From NCBI GenBank assembly GCA_947629595.1, contig CANREI010000004.1, forward strand, positions 1-33,272: a DNA stretch of 33,272 bases, in the 5' to 3' direction. The stretch's first letter is position 1. Every line of letters begins with the position of its first letter. Below are positions 31,026-33,272 of the stretch, one piece after another. The notes below the pieces were generated by a model that saw nothing but the letters and a program-made list of their open reading frames with translations, was not told the DNA's origin and did no database searches. A program made the translations under genes and the position numbers. The DNA comes from an uncultured Alphaproteobacteria bacterium (GTDB lineage Bacteria > Pseudomonadota > Alphaproteobacteria > CAAHEQ01 > UBA3637).

Positions 31026-31054
31026 TTTCCATCTTTTTAAAATAAGTGTATAGT
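31026..31054 (+). promoter_or_regulatory. Likely promoter of the double-HTH regulator
   Basis: TTTCCA (31026–31031), 17-bp spacer, TATAGT (31049–31054). The -35 is weak (4 of 6), which fits a regulated promoter. The 268-bp gap upstream is very A/T-rich, with T-run/A-run blocks around TGAC and GTCA. Confidence 0.45.
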
Positions 31055-31088
31055 AAAAAGCAGAATCTAAATTGATGAGGAGAAAACC

Positions 31089-32078
31089 ATGGAAGAAATT
31101 ATTTTCCCAAACCAAATCAGAATGTTTCGGCGTGTTCGCGGTAAAACCATGAAAAGCCTGGCTGATATTTTAAATTTGAGTTTATCGGCCATCAGTAAAA
31201 TTGAAAAAGGCTATCGAAGAATCGATGAGGAACAATTGGCCAAAATTTCCAAATTTTTGGATTGTCCGCCCGAATCGTTGTTTGTATCGGAAAAGTCTTC
31301 CCAACCCGAAGTGATTAAGGCTTGGAAACGGGAACAGGATCGGCGACGGAAAATCAATTCCGGCAGCGGATTAAAAACATTGGGTGCCGGTCTTCGTTAT
31401 TTGAGAGGGCAAAAAGGATTAACCTTGCAAACCGTTTCAAAAGGGGCCAAAATGACCTTATCGGTTTATCATCGCATTGAAATGGGGCAACGTGAAGTTG
31501 ATGAAAAAACATTTAAAGATATTGCACACGCGCTGGGCTTTTCCGAAAGCGATTTACAATTAAAAATTTATGAATTGGATATGTCGGGCGCCTTGGATGA
31601 ATTAAAGCAAAATGAAGGAAAAGGCGGTATTTTTGCCAGCAAAGGCGGCTATAACGATTTACCCGTCAGTCGTTTTATGTTACGGGCGGCCGATTCGCAG
31701 GAAGTCACCGTTCCCATTTTCGGATTTCCGCGTGAAGGCGGGGCCATTCGCATCAATAAAGATCAACCGATCGGCTCGATTTTGTGTCCGTCCAACATGT
31801 CATTTGATCCGCAAATGTATGCCGTTCGAATGAAAGTTCAGGCGTTGGGTGACGTGATTCCCGTTGATTCGGTTTTAGTCGTCTCGCCGCGCACAACCCC
31901 CAAAAAAGGAGACTTGGCCTTATTGCAAATTACGGAAGATGATGTTTTACCGGTTACGGTAACCGATGAAACCGGTGAACAAATTTCCGTATTAAGTCCC
32001 ATTCGGGCCGAAACGTTTACCATTGCCAAACAAAGGTTTGAAAAATTGCATCGAATTGTGATGATTGTGTTTTCATAA
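31089..32078 (+). CDS. Transcriptional regulator with two XRE-type HTH domains and LexA/S24-like tail
   Basis: The 329-aa protein has a first HTH at residues ~6–60 (MKSLADILNLSLSAISKIEKGYR) and a second at ~96–150 (LTLQTVSKGAKMTLSVYHRIEMGQR), both of Cro/CI type. The C-terminal ~120 residues resemble the S24 fold of phage repressors (YAVRMKV, then VIPVDSVLVVSP and KKGDLALLQI). The catalytic serine expected in a GDSM motif is not there (VQALGDVIP instead), so self-cleavage is unlikely. GATGAGGAGA precedes the start. It is followed 15 bp later by a repeat-rich protein gene and probably shares its transcript. Target genes unknown; it may be a domesticated prophage repressor. Confidence 0.82.
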   Translation: MEEIIFPNQIRMFRRVRGKTMKSLADILNLSLSAISKIEKGYRRIDEEQLAKISKFLDCPPESLFVSEKSSQPEVIKAWKREQDRRRKINSGSGLKTLGAGLRYLRGQKGLTLQTVSKGAKMTLSVYHRIEMGQREVDEKTFKDIAHALGFSESDLQLKIYELDMSGALDELKQNEGKGGIFASKGGYNDLPVSRFMLRAADSQEVTVPIFGFPREGGAIRINKDQPIGSILCPSNMSFDPQMYAVRMKVQALGDVIPVDSVLVVSPRTTPKKGDLALLQITEDDVLPVTVTDETGEQISVLSPIRAETFTIAKQRFEKLHRIVMIVFS

Positions 32079-32093
32079 AGAAAGGAACAGAAA

Positions 32094-33272
32094 ATGGATG
32101 AGCGCACACCGCTTGATCAGGATAATCAGCTTTTATATGCGTTTTTAAATCGCAAAAAAACGCGCGATAATCAAGCTGCCGTGACGGCTCAACGGTTAGT
32201 CAATCTGTTTCGCCAACTTTCTTCTTTCAGCCCCGAATTTGTCGCACAATATAATCAAATGCTTTTAGGCGCCAATGATGAAATTCAAATGATGTTACAA
32301 GATATTGTCGGCGGGCCGACCGTTCGGCAATATTTAACCTATCTAAAACAGGCATACGGGCAAGCGGTTAACGAGCAGGAGGGCAGTGAAAAAACGTCTG
32401 TTTCATCCGTGAATACGGGCTATTTACCCTCTGCCGATGATGATACACCGTTTTATAAAACGGCATTGGGTTTTGGCGAAGCGGCTCCCAAACCATCCAG
32501 CGAACCGATTGTTACCATTCAAGATTTTACCAAATGGCAAAAATCACAAGAGGCCTTGATCAGAAAAGCCATGATGGCTCAAAATAAGGCTATTTCAAAA
32601 CTGGCACTGGCTTTATCCGAAAAGAAAAACACTGTCGACAATCAACCGACACCGCCAATTCAATCGGCCTATCCGCAGTCGCCGTTTCATATGCCGCAAC
32701 CCTCAACTCCTTATGTGAATCAAGCCGTCGGAACTCATTTACAATCCGATTTAACGCAATTTGAAGAACCAAATCCGGTTATGCAAAACAGCTTCTCTTC
32801 TTCGGATAACGGCAATCAGCCTGTTTTATCGGAAAACACGGCTGCATCGGAAATATCCGAAACCACAGCACCGCTTGAAGAACCGACAGCATTTGAATCG
32901 TTTGAAGAGACCGCCGCGACAACAGATAACACGTTTAATCTTCCCGAAGAAAGCGTTGAAGCACCTGTTTCGTTTGAAGAAACCGCAACAACAGATAACA
33001 CGTTTAATCTTCCCGAAGAAACCGTTGAAGCACCTGTTTCGTTTGAAGAAACCGCAACAACAACAGATAACACGTTTGCCCTTCCCGAAGAAGCCGTTGA
33101 AGCACCTGTTTCGTTTGAAGAAACCGCCGCGACAACAGATAACACGTTTGCTCTTCCCGAAGAAGCCGTTGAAGCACCTGTTTCGTTTGAAGAAACCGCC
33201 GCAACAACAGATAACACGTTTGCCCTTCCCGAAGAAACCGTTGAAGCACCTGTTTCGTTTGAAGAACCCGCC
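32094..33272 (+). CDS. Unknown protein with acidic 24-residue tandem repeats (incomplete at 3' end)
   Basis: Open from ATG 32094 (AAGGAAC upstream) to the window edge, 393 codons without a stop. Residues 1–110 look folded and helical (LLYAFLNRKKTRDNQAAVTAQRL, VNLFRQLSSFSPEFVAQYNQML). Residues ~110–270 are polar and rich in Pro/Gln/Ser, with one likely helix (FTKWQKSQEALIRKAMMAQNKAISKLALAL). From residue 270 there are 24-residue repeats, roughly SFEETAATTDNTF then LPEEAVEAPV. No signal peptide or membrane segment. I do not recognise the family. It follows the double-HTH regulator in the same direction by 15 bp, so a functional link is plausible. Confidence 0.75.
   Translation, partial: MDERTPLDQDNQLLYAFLNRKKTRDNQAAVTAQRLVNLFRQLSSFSPEFVAQYNQMLLGANDEIQMMLQDIVGGPTVRQYLTYLKQAYGQAVNEQEGSEKTSVSSVNTGYLPSADDDTPFYKTALGFGEAAPKPSSEPIVTIQDFTKWQKSQEALIRKAMMAQNKAISKLALALSEKKNTVDNQPTPPIQSAYPQSPFHMPQPSTPYVNQAVGTHLQSDLTQFEEPNPVMQNSFSSSDNGNQPVLSENTAASEISETTAPLEEPTAFESFEETAATTDNTFNLPEESVEAPVSFEETATTDNTFNLPEETVEAPVSFEETATTTDNTFALPEEAVEAPVSFEETAATTDNTFALPEEAVEAPVSFEETAATTDNTFALPEETVEAPVSFEEPA
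32901..33272 (+). repeat. 72-bp tandem repeats inside the last gene
   Basis: Units begin at 32901, 32973, 33042, 33114, 33186 and 33258. All complete units are 72 bp except the second (69 bp, one Thr/Ala codon fewer), and the array continues past the window. Copies are nearly identical, implying recent expansion. Frame is preserved in all. Confidence 0.9.

Noticed and set aside
30817..31032. 71-codon minus-strand frame downstream of the DnaJ-like gene.
   Set aside because: Its sequence is almost only Lys/Phe/Ser from A- and T-runs; no start signal and no likeness to any family.
32816..33249. Long minus-strand frames opposite the 72-bp repeats.
   Set aside because: A repeat unit of 72 bp keeps other frames open as well. 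The plus-strand frame continues from a proper start and a non-repetitive N-terminal region.

Overview
The window looks like chromosomal DNA from an alphaproteobacterium with moderate-to-low G+C. The order ffh–rpsP–rimM–trmD–rplS, an lspA followed by a small lipoprotein gene, LepA and a nuclease-type MutL all fit that class. The prepilin-like proteins with a GRSM(V/I)EMLGVLA N-terminus and a Cys-rich/C-type-lectin-like tail resemble ones I associate with uncultured, gut-associated alphaproteobacteria. That finer placement is an inference from memory and has not been tested by a search.

Region 1 (1–5.9 kb) is housekeeping. It holds the end of kdsB, then ffh, then rpsP-rimM-trmD-rplS with overlapping reading frames behind a consensus promoter and a foldable leader, then a bidirectional terminator and convergent lepA. 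Region 2 (5.9–13.5 kb) is mostly envelope genes: an exported protein with 18 MORN-type repeats co-transcribed with a split chromate transporter, a membrane-anchored methyltransferase, a CsoR/FrmR-like repressor without the usual metal ligands, an MprF-type membrane protein, and an OprB-like porin carrying a seven-unit 11-residue coiled coil. Region 3 (13.6–17.6 kb) is a two-gene operon of a pentapeptide-repeat/disordered protein and a VirD4-type ATPase, with no other secretion genes in view. Region 4 (17.6–22.7 kb) is lspA, a lipoprotein gene, pgi and mutL, then a convergent putative glycosyltransferase gene.

Region 5 (22.7–27.7 kb) is the unusual part. Two diverging genes encode prepilin-like, cysteine-rich proteins with lectin-like tails. 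Each has the same ~200-bp upstream region, so the two copies form an inverted repeat about 1.06 kb apart. Both promoters carry a CGTACG-type palindrome between -35 and -10. Between the genes lie a ~207-nt candidate non-coding RNA gene with its own consensus promoter and intrinsic terminator, and six ~70-bp structured palindromes. A seventh palindrome lies beyond the left gene. The palindromes keep their base pairing while their sequences change. No recombinase, reverse transcriptase or template repeat is visible.

Region 6 (27.7–33.3 kb) has a putative kinase with an atypical phosphotransferase-like domain, an AtpR-like membrane protein, a CbpA-type DnaJ protein, a double-HTH regulator with a LexA-like but apparently inactive tail, and the start of a protein with 24-residue acidic repeats that runs off the end. 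I saw no tRNA, rRNA, CRISPR array or transposase gene. Promoters and terminators were called by eye, and all functional assignments come from recognised motifs rather than database searches.
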